A DNA stretch of 8,824 bases from an uncultured Oscillospiraceae bacterium (GTDB taxonomy: Bacteria; Bacillota; Clostridia; Oscillospirales; Oscillospiraceae). The translations under genes were made by a program, and so were the position numbers. The stretch is taken from positions 1-8,824 of the forward strand of contig CAKTIH010000095.1 in the NCBI GenBank assembly GCA_934565615.1. Direction: 5' to 3'. The notes under the pieces were generated by a model that was not told where the DNA came from, ran no database searches, and worked only from the letters and a program-made list of their open reading frames with translations. Positions 1 through 6,574 of this stretch are shown piece by piece. Every line of letters starts with the position of its first letter. Within the stretch, counting starts at the first letter, position 1.

Positions 1-29
1 ATTCGAAACAAGCCTTTCATCGTACCCTT

Positions 30-105
<76 letters not shown>

Positions 106-192
106 GGATAACCGGGTACGAAGTATGCAATTTTAAGGGATTTTGCCAATTTGATGTGCTCTCAACATGGGGTGCGTATTTAATGGGTAGTG

Positions 193-214
193 CTCCCAGC
201 TGAGCTATACCCCC
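193..214 (-). pseudogene. 5' fragment of tRNA-Ala (acceptor strand plus most of the D-arm)
   Basis: These 22 bases are identical to the first 22 bases of the intact tRNA-Ala (105-84), giving a direct repeat with a 109-base period. Identity stops inside the D-arm: the intact gene continues AGAGC where the fragment continues CACTACCC. If two bases (AG) are deleted, the continuation resembles the GAGCAC usual for tRNA-Ala(TGC), so it may be a relic of an isoacceptor. No anticodon arm, T-arm (GGTTCGA-type) or 3' acceptor strand can be found in 106-192. The fragment starts about 7 bases after the predicted transcription start, so it should be transcribed as part of the tRNA precursor. It could be the remnant of a deleted tandem tRNA gene or the scar of a small insertion or duplication. 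Confidence 0.8.
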
Positions 215-227
215 ATGAGCAAGGAGT

Positions 228-256
228 ATATTACCAGATGGGAGCCCGTTTGTCAA
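228..256 (-). promoter_or_regulatory. Sigma-A-type promoter of the tRNA-Ala unit
   Basis: On the minus strand, a perfect -35 box TTGACA (256-251) is followed by a 17-base spacer and -10 box TAATAT (233-228). The start is predicted near 221, about 7 bases before the tRNA fragment and about 116 bases before the intact tRNA. It is the only good promoter seen upstream of the tRNA. Confidence 0.8.
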
Positions 257-316
257 GCATAAAATTTCAGTTTATGACATGATTTTTCGTCCCGGGTACT
301 TGGCGTAATGAGATGC

Positions 317-1237
317 TCAAAGCTGATATACAAGGACGATGAGCGGCATCGTGATGATGCACAGCAGCGTGGTGAGGACATTTATGGAGCAGGCGTATTC
401 AGCGTCGTTTCCATATATCTGTTCCATCTGCGTGACGGTAGCGCCGCTCGCGGAAGCGCAAGCGAGCAGGGAAATGAGCATAATGGTATCCACATCCTGA
501 ACCCCGGCACCGAAACCGGTCACACGCAGGAAGCCGATGAACAGCAGCGGCGCGATAATGAGCCGCAGAAAGACAACGAGCCATATACGTTTATGAGCAA
601 AGATGCTCTTCAGATCCATCCCGGCCAGCATCATGCCGATCATAAGCATGGACATAGGACCGATCATGACAGCGGTGCTGTCAATGGCGTCCTGAACGAC
701 CTTCGGGAGCTTTATTCCCAAAACGAAGATCACAATGCCGAGAAAGATCGCTATCATGTTCACGTTTGTAATGATCTTCTTTACATCGAGGTGCGTTTCA
801 CCTGAGATAAGCGGCTTGCAGTGCGTCCACTGGAGCACTATCTGCACGCATATATAGGCACAAGTGTACACGACCCACTCCGGGCCGAGCAGCGAACTGA
901 CGATCGGAATGATAATATTGCCGGCATTTGAATAGATAACGGACGCCTGCTCCACAGGACTCATGCGCAGGGGCTTGCGGATGATAAGGTTAAAAAGCAG
1001 CAGCCCGACATGAATGATTACGGCGGCAACAAAAGCCAGCAGCAGCCCGGAGCGTATCTCGGGCGTGCTGTCTATCTGGAAGGCCGAAATTATTGTGCAG
1101 GGGCAGATCAGGTACAGCATTACCAAAGAGAGAATGCGGCTGTCCTCACTGCGGAGAACACGGAGCTTGACGAGCGCGTATGCGCCGAGCGCTATAGTGA
1201 ACAGAGAACCGATTTTAATAAGTAGGGCGAGAGCCAT
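317..1237 (-). CDS. AEC family (auxin efflux carrier-like) permease
   Basis: This 306-residue integral membrane protein consists almost wholly of hydrophobic helices (about 8-10), as expected for the auxin efflux carrier/YfdV-type family, whose bacterial members are usually 300-320 residues. The family exports or transports organic anions such as malate, but the substrate here cannot be told from sequence. Visible family features are the N-terminal helix pair (residues 1-28 and about 35-55), the SNAGN motif at 103-107 preceding a second-half helix rich in Ile and Pro, the FLRLIIAPL segment at 223-231, and an Ala/Ser-rich stretch ASASGATVTQ near 261-270. The frame is open upstream to 1381, but the ATG at 1237 is chosen because GGAGG lies 6 bases before it and the promoter start falls at about 1264. 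It is a monocistronic unit. No clear terminator is visible between its stop and the tRNA promoter. Confidence 0.85.
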   Translation of the reverse strand: MALALLIKIGSLFTIALGAYALVKLRVLRSEDSRILSLVMLYLICPCTIISAFQIDSTPEIRSGLLLAFVAAVIIHVGLLLFNLIIRKPLRMSPVEQASVIYSNAGNIIIPIVSSLLGPEWVVYTCAYICVQIVLQWTHCKPLISGETHLDVKKIITNVNMIAIFLGIVIFVLGIKLPKVVQDAIDSTAVMIGPMSMLMIGMMLAGMDLKSIFAHKRIWLVVFLRLIIAPLLFIGFLRVTGFGAGVQDVDTIMLISLLACASASGATVTQMEQIYGNDAEYACSINVLTTLLCIITMPLIVLVYQL

Positions 1238-1243
1238 GACAGA

Positions 1244-1248
1244 CCTCC
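1244..1248 (-). promoter_or_regulatory. Ribosome binding site of the AEC transporter
   Basis: GGAGG sits 6 bases upstream of the ATG at 1237. It settles the start against the longer open frame, whose extra 48 codons would lie upstream of the predicted transcription start and partly inside the terminator hairpin. Confidence 0.85.
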
Positions 1249-1270
1249 AAAACCTGACATATTCCTGCAT

Positions 1271-1299
1271 ATTATAGCTGTATGGAGAAATAATATCAA
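1271..1299 (-). promoter_or_regulatory. Promoter of the AEC transporter
   Basis: On the minus strand, -35 box TTGATA (1299-1294) is followed by a 17-base spacer and a perfect -10 box TATAAT (1276-1271). The predicted start is near 1264, giving a 5' UTR of roughly 27 bases with the GGAGG site inside it. Confidence 0.75.
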
Positions 1300-1315
1300 G
1301 CTGTAAAAGTACATA

Positions 1316-1348
1316 AAAAGCTTTGGCAAATCGGTTGCCAAAGCTTTT
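1316..1348 (-). terminator. Intrinsic terminator after the PMT-like gene, possibly bidirectional
   Basis: A perfect 14-bp stem has arms at 1316-1329 and 1335-1348, core GCTTTGGCAA/TTGCCAAAGC, and a 5-base loop. The A-rich left arm gives a run of T at the 3' side when read on the minus strand. It lies 37 bases after the stop of the glycosyltransferase gene and isolates it from the downstream AEC transporter. The T-rich right side means it could also work on the plus strand, where no gene needs it. Confidence 0.85.
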
Positions 1349-1384
1349 ATTTAGGATAAATTGTTCTAAAGCCGATGACAAACC

Positions 1385-3166
1385 TCAGAACGGCCAGGTC
1401 GGGAGCCACGACAGCAGCCCCGTAGCGGCGACGGGCTTTCCCGAGAGCGCCGGGTAGAACATCACAAACAGCGCGATGCTCAGCGTCACAAAGCCTGAAA
1501 CGTACCATTGCCAGTGCCTGAGGTTATGCCGCATTAGGTTGAAGCAGTACCCAAGGGAGAGCACGAGAAACACGGAGCAGGGGAAGTAATGGTACTCAAA
1601 CGTGATGCGTGTGACGAACAGCCACGGGATGAGCTGCGCCAGATAGCCGAGGAGGATAAACCCAGCGCAGCGGTCACGCCGGAAGGTCGCCGTATAGATC
1701 AGCACAAACAGGCTCAGCAGGCCGCCCCAGCAGAGCGCGGGATTGAGGAACGCTCCGAAGCTTGAATGCGTACCGTCGTCGAAATACTCAAGGTAATAGA
1801 GTATCGGCCGGATGTCCAGCACCCACTGGTACCAGCGCGAGGAGTACGGATGCTCGGCGACGATCCCGGAGTGGTAATTGAACATATAGCTCTGGTTATC
1901 GAGCACCATGCGCAGATACTCCGCGCTGAACGGGGAGATGCTGCGGGCTGTCCCGTAGGGGATATATGCGAAATAATAGATAAGGCAGGGGATGAGCACG
2001 AAGAAGATCACGCAGAAGCCGCAGAGCTTCCAAAAGCCCTTCATGTCTAGCCGCTGTGCCCTTGCCTCGCGAATGACATAGATGAACCATATCACCGCAA
2101 GTCCGGCACCGGCATAGATACACGTCCACTTGCTCGCTGCGCCGATGCCGAGGAAGATGCCCGAGAGCGCAAGCTCACGGCGGCTGCCGGTCGTGATGAA
2201 GCCATACATGAACAGGTACATCAGCAGGATGAAGAACACAGCGTAGGTGTCGATAGTGGCGATGCGTGTCTGCACAAAGTGCATGAAATCGCTTGCCAGC
2301 ACGAGCGTACACGCGGCCGGAACGGCCTTGCCGCCGAAGAGCCTTTTTGCGAAGATGTAGATCACCGGCAGCATAAGCACACCGAAGAAGGTGCCCGAGA
2401 AGCGCCAGCCGAAGGGCGTCATGCCGAAGAGCGCGATGCCGATCGAGATGATGATCTTGCCGAGCGGGGGATGCGTTATCTCGTAAGGATAAACGCCGTT
2501 GAGGTTCTCCCATGCGGTGCGCGCATGGTATATCTCGTCAAAGTATGTGGAGTTCATATAGGTCTGCCGGTCGGGACACAGTGATTGCTCGTCGCACAGC
2601 TCTGAGGCGGAGGAGACAGCGCCGACTACGTTTCCATCCACATCGAGCGCGACGACCTCGCCGAGCCAGACATTGCCAGTGCCGGAGATATAGATCGTAC
2701 CGCCGGTCAGGTAGTAGTTGATGGCGACGTCGTGCCACTTCAGAACGTCGGCATGACTCTGCGTGAGCTCGGCAATGTCATAGGTGGCGCTGCCGTCAGA
2801 GTAGGTGATGCTGTAGCTGCCGATGCCGACGCCCTCATAGACCATCAGGTGCGTGACCGTCCCGCCGCTTATGTCAAGCTCGATGCTCTCGGTGCGGTTC
2901 TCCATGTTCACAAAGCTTTCGGGTGATGAGGTATTGCCGAGCTTCCAGAACGCAACACCTGCATACAGCAATGTGATGACCGCCATTATAACGGCGTCTG
3001 CGCGGCCAAGCCTGTGGCGCGTCTTATCGGGATCGGTAAGCGCGCAGCTTCGCAAATCGGGCAGCGATAGGAAGAACAGCGTCAGAAGCAGTACGGTCAG
3101 TATCGGTAAAGAGTATCTTGTAATATCCTGCATAATCGTAAAATCCCGCGGCGAAGTCTGCCGCAT
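1385..3166 (-). CDS. PMT-like (GT39 type) phospholipid carrier-dependent glycosyltransferase
   Basis: This 593-residue multipass membrane enzyme is predicted to transfer a sugar from a polyprenyl-phosphate carrier onto a protein or glycan outside the membrane. Residues are numbered from the ATG at 3166. TM1 spans about 18-36 and TM2 about 56-74. An extracytoplasmic, beta-rich segment follows (about 79-186). The catalytic-type acidic pair is in YFDEIYHA (D210, E211), followed by HPPLGK (232-237). Further helices follow, then a C-terminal multi-helix domain with VTRITFEYHYFP near 518-529 and a WLPTWPF end, typical of bacterial PMT relatives. The frame is open to 3253. The ATG at 3166 is chosen because AAGGA lies 5 bases upstream and the promoter start falls at about 3194; an ATG at 3133 is a weaker alternative. 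Acceptor and sugar are unknown. It stands alone between its own promoter and terminator. Confidence 0.88.
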   Translation of the reverse strand: MRQTSPRDFTIMQDITRYSLPILTVLLLTLFFLSLPDLRSCALTDPDKTRHRLGRADAVIMAVITLLYAGVAFWKLGNTSSPESFVNMENRTESIELDISGGTVTHLMVYEGVGIGSYSITYSDGSATYDIAELTQSHADVLKWHDVAINYYLTGGTIYISGTGNVWLGEVVALDVDGNVVGAVSSASELCDEQSLCPDRQTYMNSTYFDEIYHARTAWENLNGVYPYEITHPPLGKIIISIGIALFGMTPFGWRFSGTFFGVLMLPVIYIFAKRLFGGKAVPAACTLVLASDFMHFVQTRIATIDTYAVFFILLMYLFMYGFITTGSRRELALSGIFLGIGAASKWTCIYAGAGLAVIWFIYVIREARAQRLDMKGFWKLCGFCVIFFVLIPCLIYYFAYIPYGTARSISPFSAEYLRMVLDNQSYMFNYHSGIVAEHPYSSRWYQWVLDIRPILYYLEYFDDGTHSSFGAFLNPALCWGGLLSLFVLIYTATFRRDRCAGFILLGYLAQLIPWLFVTRITFEYHYFPCSVFLVLSLGYCFNLMRHNLRHWQWYVSGFVTLSIALFVMFYPALSGKPVAATGLLSWLPTWPF

Positions 3167-3171
3167 ACATA

Positions 3172-3176
3172 TCCTT
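3172..3176 (-). promoter_or_regulatory. Ribosome binding site of the PMT-like gene
   Basis: AAGGA lies 5 bases upstream of the ATG at 3166. The alternative in-frame ATG at 3133 has only a weak purine stretch in front of it. This site decides the start, though only moderately. Confidence 0.55.
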
Positions 3177-3200
3177 GAATTAAATGGTAAAATCGTATGT

Positions 3201-3229
3201 ATAATACAACCTGTCCGCGGCTTTTGCAA
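3201..3229 (-). promoter_or_regulatory. Promoter of the PMT-like gene
   Basis: On the minus strand, -35 box TTGCAA (3229-3224) is followed by a 17-base spacer and -10 box TATTAT (3206-3201), with the start predicted near 3194. It points away from the suf promoter about 80 bases to the right. Confidence 0.7.
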
Positions 3230-3251
3230 GTACGCGCGGCGGAAAGCGTAC
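3230..3251. repeat. Inverted repeat abutting the PMT promoter, candidate operator
   Basis: Perfect 6-base arms GTACGC (3230-3235) and GCGTAC (3246-3251) are separated by 10 bases. The left arm directly touches the -35 hexamer of the leftward promoter. Size and position suit a dimeric regulator, but the motif matches no operator I can name. Chance occurrence is possible in GC-rich DNA. Confidence 0.4.
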
Positions 3252-3311
3252 AATATGCGGTATTTTTAACCAAAAGTTCATCTTTTTATACACAAGCTGT
3301 GCTAACTCCTA

Positions 3312-3340
3312 TTGACATTGTAGGATTAGACAAGTATAAT
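3312..3340 (+). promoter_or_regulatory. Consensus promoter of the suf operon
   Basis: A perfect -35 box TTGACA (3312-3317), 17-base spacer and perfect -10 box TATAAT (3335-3340) predict a start near 3347. All five suf genes lie downstream with no other promoter seen between them. Basal transcription should be strong. Any control would need a repressor or the leader RNA. No convincing IscR-type palindrome overlaps it. Confidence 0.88.
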
Positions 3341-3346
3341 TCCTGC

Positions 3347-3479
3347 TGGAGGACTGGGAATTAATGCCGCCTCCCGCACACAAATGCCGGAACGGCTGCA
3401 GCGCGGCCGGCCGCAGCGATATATCTATGGAAGCTGTCAGCGGGTGAGATGGCCGCGGACGGAAAGAGGTTGAACGGAT
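3347..3479 (+). promoter_or_regulatory. 5' leader of the suf transcript, GC-rich with possible alternative folds
   Basis: About 133 bases separate the predicted start from the sufC ATG. The leader has GGAGG (3348-3352), complementary to CCTCC (3370-3374). It also has a GC-rich hairpin candidate at 3395-3417 (GCTGC/GCAGC arms around the palindrome GCGGCCGGCCGC at 3403-3414). A second GGCCGC copy at 3451-3456 could pair with GCGGCC at 3403-3408 instead. The sufC ribosome binding site AAAGAGG (3463-3469) sits just after this copy. No known riboswitch class is recognised and no T-run follows the hairpin, so regulation here is conjecture. Confidence 0.35.
3364..3447 (+). CDS. Possible 27-residue leader peptide upstream of sufC
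   Basis: An ATG-TGA reading frame of 28 codons lies wholly within the suf leader. GGAGG (3348-3352) sits 11 bases before the ATG, which is longer than ideal. The product would begin MPPPAHKCRNGC and hold two cysteines (C8 and C12) in a CxxxC spacing, with no signal peptide or membrane segment. The frame ends 32 bases before sufC. It could be a chance frame in a GC-rich leader, a small protein, or a translated leader ORF influencing sufC expression. The cysteine codons are suggestive because SufS consumes cysteine, but only two are present and they are not adjacent. Confidence 0.25.
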   Translation: MPPPAHKCRNGCSAAGRSDISMEAVSG

Positions 3480-4229
3480 ATGAGTAAGAAAAATCTGCTT
3501 GAGGTAAAGGACCTTCACATCAGCGTTGAGGACAAAGAGATACTCCACGGCGTTGATCTGACAGTCGGCGAGGACGAGACTCACGTCCTCATGGGGCCGA
3601 ACGGCACGGGCAAATCCACGCTGGGCTATGCCATCACCGGCAACCCCGAGTACACCGTGACCTCCGGCAAAATAATATTCGACGGCGAGGATATAACCGA
3701 GCTGCCGGTAAACGTGAGAGCGAACAAGGGCATATTCCTTTCGTTCCAGAACCCGCTCGAAGTGCCGGGAGTGACGCTCAGCGCCTTTATCCGCAGCGCG
3801 CTTGAGCAGAAGACCGGCAAGCGCCTGAGACTTTGGGACTTTAAGAAGAAGCTCGCGGAGACGATGGAGCTTCTGCATATGGACGCAAGCTATGCCGAGC
3901 GCGACCTGAACGTCGGTTTCTCCGGCGGCGAGAAGAAAAAGGCGGAGATACTCCAGATGCTGATGCTCGAACCGAAGCTCGCCATCCTTGACGAGACGGA
4001 CTCCGGGCTTGACGTCGATGCGGTGCGCACCGTGTCGCAGGGCGTCCAGCTCTACCGTGAGCGTGTACACGGCTCGCTGCTCATCATCACCCACAGCACG
4101 AGGATCCTCGAAGCGCTGACGGTAGATGAGACGCACGTCATGGAAAACGGCGTGATCGTCAGAAACGGCGGCGCGGAGCTGGTCGATGAGATCAACGAAA
4201 ACGGCTTCGGCATTATCAAGGCCGAGTAA
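3480..4229 (+). CDS. sufC: SufC, ABC-type ATPase of the SufBCD Fe-S scaffold
   Basis: This 249-residue cytoplasmic ATPase powers SufBCD conformational change during iron-sulfur cluster assembly; it is not a transporter. The full nucleotide-binding set is visible: Walker A GPNGTGKST at 39-47, Q-loop Q90, signature FSGGEKKK at 147-154 (the SufC form of LSGGQ), Walker B LAILDE at 167-172, D-loop SGLD at 175-178 and switch histidine H205 in THSTRIL. Length matches the family (about 250). The ATG at 3480 is preceded by AAAGAGG with 10-base spacing and gives the expected short N-terminus. It is the first gene of the operon, 15 bases before sufB. In contrast to many Fe-S operons, no Rrf2-type regulator gene precedes it. 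Confidence 0.97.
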   Translation: MSKKNLLEVKDLHISVEDKEILHGVDLTVGEDETHVLMGPNGTGKSTLGYAITGNPEYTVTSGKIIFDGEDITELPVNVRANKGIFLSFQNPLEVPGVTLSAFIRSALEQKTGKRLRLWDFKKKLAETMELLHMDASYAERDLNVGFSGGEKKKAEILQMLMLEPKLAILDETDSGLDVDAVRTVSQGVQLYRERVHGSLLIITHSTRILEALTVDETHVMENGVIVRNGGAELVDEINENGFGIIKAE

Positions 4230-4244
4230 GGCTGGTGATTTGCG

Positions 4245-5651
4245 ATGAAAGAGAAAACTCAGGTCGAGGATATCGACCGCAGCATATATGATATAAAGGA
4301 TAAGGAAAACGACGCCTACCGTATGGAGGACGGACTGACCCCGGAGATCATCGAAAAGCTCTCCAAGGAGAAGGGCGACCCCGAGTGGATGCGCGAGTTC
4401 CGCCTCAAGTCCCTCGAAACGTATAACGAGATGCCGCTTCCCAACTGGGGGCCCTCGATAGAGGGGCTGGACATGGACCATATCGCGACCTATGTCAGAC
4501 CCAAGACCGACATGAAGAACGACTGGAAGGACGTTCCGCAGGATATAAAGGACACCTTTGAGCGTCTGGGCATTCCGCAGGCGGAGCGCAAGTCCCTCGC
4601 CGGCGTCGGCGCGCAGTACGATTCCGAGCTTGTCTATCACAATGTTAAGTCCGAGGTCGCTGAGCAGGGCGTCATATACACCGATATGGAGAGCGCGCTC
4701 AAGGGCGAGTATGCAGAGATGGTGCATGAGTATTTCATGAAGCTCGTCACCCCGCGCGACCATAAGTTTGCCGCGCTCCACGGCGCGGTGTGGTCGGGCG
4801 GCTCGTTCGTGTACGTGCCGAAGGGAGTTCAGGTCTCGATACCGCTCCAGTCCTACTTCCGCCTCAACGCCAAGGGCGCGGGACAGTTCGAGCATACGCT
4901 CATCATCGTCGACGAGGGCGCGAGCCTGCACTTTATCGAGGGCTGCTCCGCTCCGAAGTACAATGTCGCGAACCTCCACGCCGGCTGCGTCGAACTGTAC
5001 GTCAAGAAGAACGCGAAGCTGCGCTATTCGACGATTGAAAACTGGTCGAAGAATATGTATAACCTCAACACCAAGCGCGCGCTCGTCGAGGAAAACGGCG
5101 TTATCGAGTGGGTGTCCGGTTCCTTCGGTTCCCATGTCGGCTGCCTGTACCCGATGAGCGTCCTCAAGGGAGATAACTCCCGCATGGAGTTCACCGGCGT
5201 CACCTTTGCCGGAGCGGGCCAGAACCTCGATACCGGCGCGAAGGTCACGCATATCGGCAAGAACACCAGCTCCTATATGAACACCCGCTCGATAAGCAAG
5301 AGCGGCGGCATAAGCACCTTCCGCAGCAGCGTCGTCGTCGCAAAGACGGCAAAGGGCGCGAAGTCCTCGGTGTCATGCCAATCCCTGATGCTCGACTCCG
5401 AATCCCGCTCCGATACCGTCCCCGCTATGGACATCCGCACGAGGGACGCTTCCGTCGGCCATGAGGCGAAGATCGGCAGCATCAGCAACGATGCTATCTT
5501 CTATCTGATGAGCCGCGGCATGAGCGAGGAGGACGCAAGGGCAATGATCGTCAGCGGCTTTGCCGACAACGTCTCCAAGGAGCTGCCGGTGGAATACGCC
5601 GTTGAGATGAACAACCTCATCCGCCTTGAGATGAAGGGCAGCATAGGCTGA
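4245..5651 (+). CDS. sufB: SufB, Fe-S cluster assembly scaffold subunit
   Basis: This 468-residue protein, of normal length for SufB, forms the SufBC2D scaffold with SufC and SufD, where the nascent cluster is built. An N-terminal helical region (about 1-120) precedes the right-handed beta-helix core and a C-terminal helical SufC-binding region (GMSEEDARAMIVSGF near 425-439). By motif comparison with E. coli SufB, C234 in IEGCSAP corresponds to the sulfur-accepting Cys254. C378 in VSCQS corresponds to Cys405, and H406-E407 in GHEAKIG correspond to His433-Glu434 at the SufB-SufD interface. Other cysteines are C248 and C300. The RBS is weak (GGTGA 6 bases upstream), so coupling to sufC translation is likely. 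Position two in the operon is usual for Clostridia, unlike B. subtilis, where sufB is last. Confidence 0.97.
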   Translation: MKEKTQVEDIDRSIYDIKDKENDAYRMEDGLTPEIIEKLSKEKGDPEWMREFRLKSLETYNEMPLPNWGPSIEGLDMDHIATYVRPKTDMKNDWKDVPQDIKDTFERLGIPQAERKSLAGVGAQYDSELVYHNVKSEVAEQGVIYTDMESALKGEYAEMVHEYFMKLVTPRDHKFAALHGAVWSGGSFVYVPKGVQVSIPLQSYFRLNAKGAGQFEHTLIIVDEGASLHFIEGCSAPKYNVANLHAGCVELYVKKNAKLRYSTIENWSKNMYNLNTKRALVEENGVIEWVSGSFGSHVGCLYPMSVLKGDNSRMEFTGVTFAGAGQNLDTGAKVTHIGKNTSSYMNTRSISKSGGISTFRSSVVVAKTAKGAKSSVSCQSLMLDSESRSDTVPAMDIRTRDASVGHEAKIGSISNDAIFYLMSRGMSEEDARAMIVSGFADNVSKELPVEYAVEMNNLIRLEMKGSIG

Positions 5652-5667
5652 ACGGGGAGGCAGAACG

Positions 5668-6573
5668 ATGGAAAAGAAAATGCTTATAAACAAGCTCCCC
5701 GGCGGAACGTGGAACTGGCTGAAGGTAAACGAAGCCGCCGTCGACTGGGACGAGGATAAAACAACGAAGCTTCCCGAGGAGGATATTACCGCCGAGAGCG
5801 CAAGGCTCACCGTAAAGGGCGAGGGCGAATACAGCCGCAAGCGCGTCAGCGTTGACGCCGTGCCCGGCAGCACTGTCACCGTTTTCGAGACCTTTGAAAA
5901 CGCCGCGAAGCTCGCAGTCGAGACGGAGCTTACAGCGCGCGAGGGCGCGTGCATCCGCCTTGTGCAGATCCAGAGCACCGGAAAAGAGTCCCTGCTCTAT
6001 AACCGCGTAAGCGGCGAGTGCGCCAAGAACGGCAGGATAGAGCTTGTGCAGATACTTATCGGCGCAGGCGATGTCTACTGCGACAGCCACATTGAGCTGG
6101 GCGGCGAGGGCAGCGGCTTCAAGGCCGATATCGGCTACCTCGGCCAGCGTGAGCAGAGGCTTGACATGAACCTTGTCGTCGACCATTGGGGCAAGAGCAC
6201 CGAGAGCGAGATAAACGCTGCGGGTGCGCTCAAGGACGCGGCGCACAAGGTGTTCCGCGGGACGATAGATTTCAAGAACGGCTCGTCTGCCTCCGTCGGC
6301 AACGAGAAGGAGACCGTCCTCATGCTCGGTGACGACGTTGTGAACAAGACCGTGCCGCTCATCCTCTGCGCGGAGGAGAACGTCGTCGGCAACCACGGCG
6401 CGACCATCGGCGAGCTTGACGAGGACACGCTCTTCTACTTCGAGAGCCGCGGCATAGATAAGCAGACCGCCGAAAACATCCTTGCCCGCGCCGCGATAGA
6501 GCGCCTTGCGCGCCTGCTCGGCGACAGCGAGAGCGAGGAATATATAATGAACAGACTGAACGGAGAGCTGTAA
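5668..6573 (+). CDS. sufD: SufD, Fe-S cluster assembly scaffold subunit (short form)
   Basis: This 301-residue SufB paralogue is the partner subunit of the SufBCD scaffold. The beta-helix core is seen from about residue 45. FRGTIDFKNGS at 196-206 and NHGATIGELDEDTLFYFESRG at 242-262 are the family's C-terminal signature. H243 corresponds by motif to E. coli SufD His360, which takes part in cluster formation at the SufB interface. The C-terminal helices for SufC contact follow. It is clearly shorter than E. coli SufD (about 420 residues), lacking most of the N-terminal helical domain. Short SufD forms occur in Clostridia, so this is probably not a truncation. An excellent RBS GGGGAGG lies 7 bases before the ATG, 16 bases after the sufB stop. 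Confidence 0.93.
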   Translation: MEKKMLINKLPGGTWNWLKVNEAAVDWDEDKTTKLPEEDITAESARLTVKGEGEYSRKRVSVDAVPGSTVTVFETFENAAKLAVETELTAREGACIRLVQIQSTGKESLLYNRVSGECAKNGRIELVQILIGAGDVYCDSHIELGGEGSGFKADIGYLGQREQRLDMNLVVDHWGKSTESEINAAGALKDAAHKVFRGTIDFKNGSSASVGNEKETVLMLGDDVVNKTVPLILCAEENVVGNHGATIGELDEDTLFYFESRGIDKQTAENILARAAIERLARLLGDSESEEYIMNRLNGEL

Positions 6574-6574
6574 A

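Noticed and set aside
106..192. A second complete tRNA or an intron-containing tRNA
   Set aside because: No T-arm, anticodon stem or matching 3' acceptor strand could be found, and the insert is too short for a self-splicing intron.
308..805. A 165-codon plus-strand frame opposite the AEC transporter
   Set aside because: Its composition is rich in His, Asp, Glu and Gln, the complement of hydrophobic membrane codons, so it is an antisense shadow.
2853..3269. A 138-codon plus-strand frame opposite the start of the PMT-like gene
   Set aside because: It is antisense to the signal/TM region and promoter of the glycosyltransferase, with no RBS or recognisable product.
3308..3340. Possible IscR-type operator over the suf promoter (TTGAC...GACAA)
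   Set aside because: The right half resembles a degenerate IscR half-site, but the left half does not and the spacing between halves is about 5 bases too long.
3309..5252. A 647-codon open frame on the minus strand opposite sufC and sufB
   Set aside because: It runs antisense to two genes with complete catalytic motifs. It arises from G/C-rich third codon positions, has no recognisable domain and no RBS-supported start, and crosses the suf promoter.
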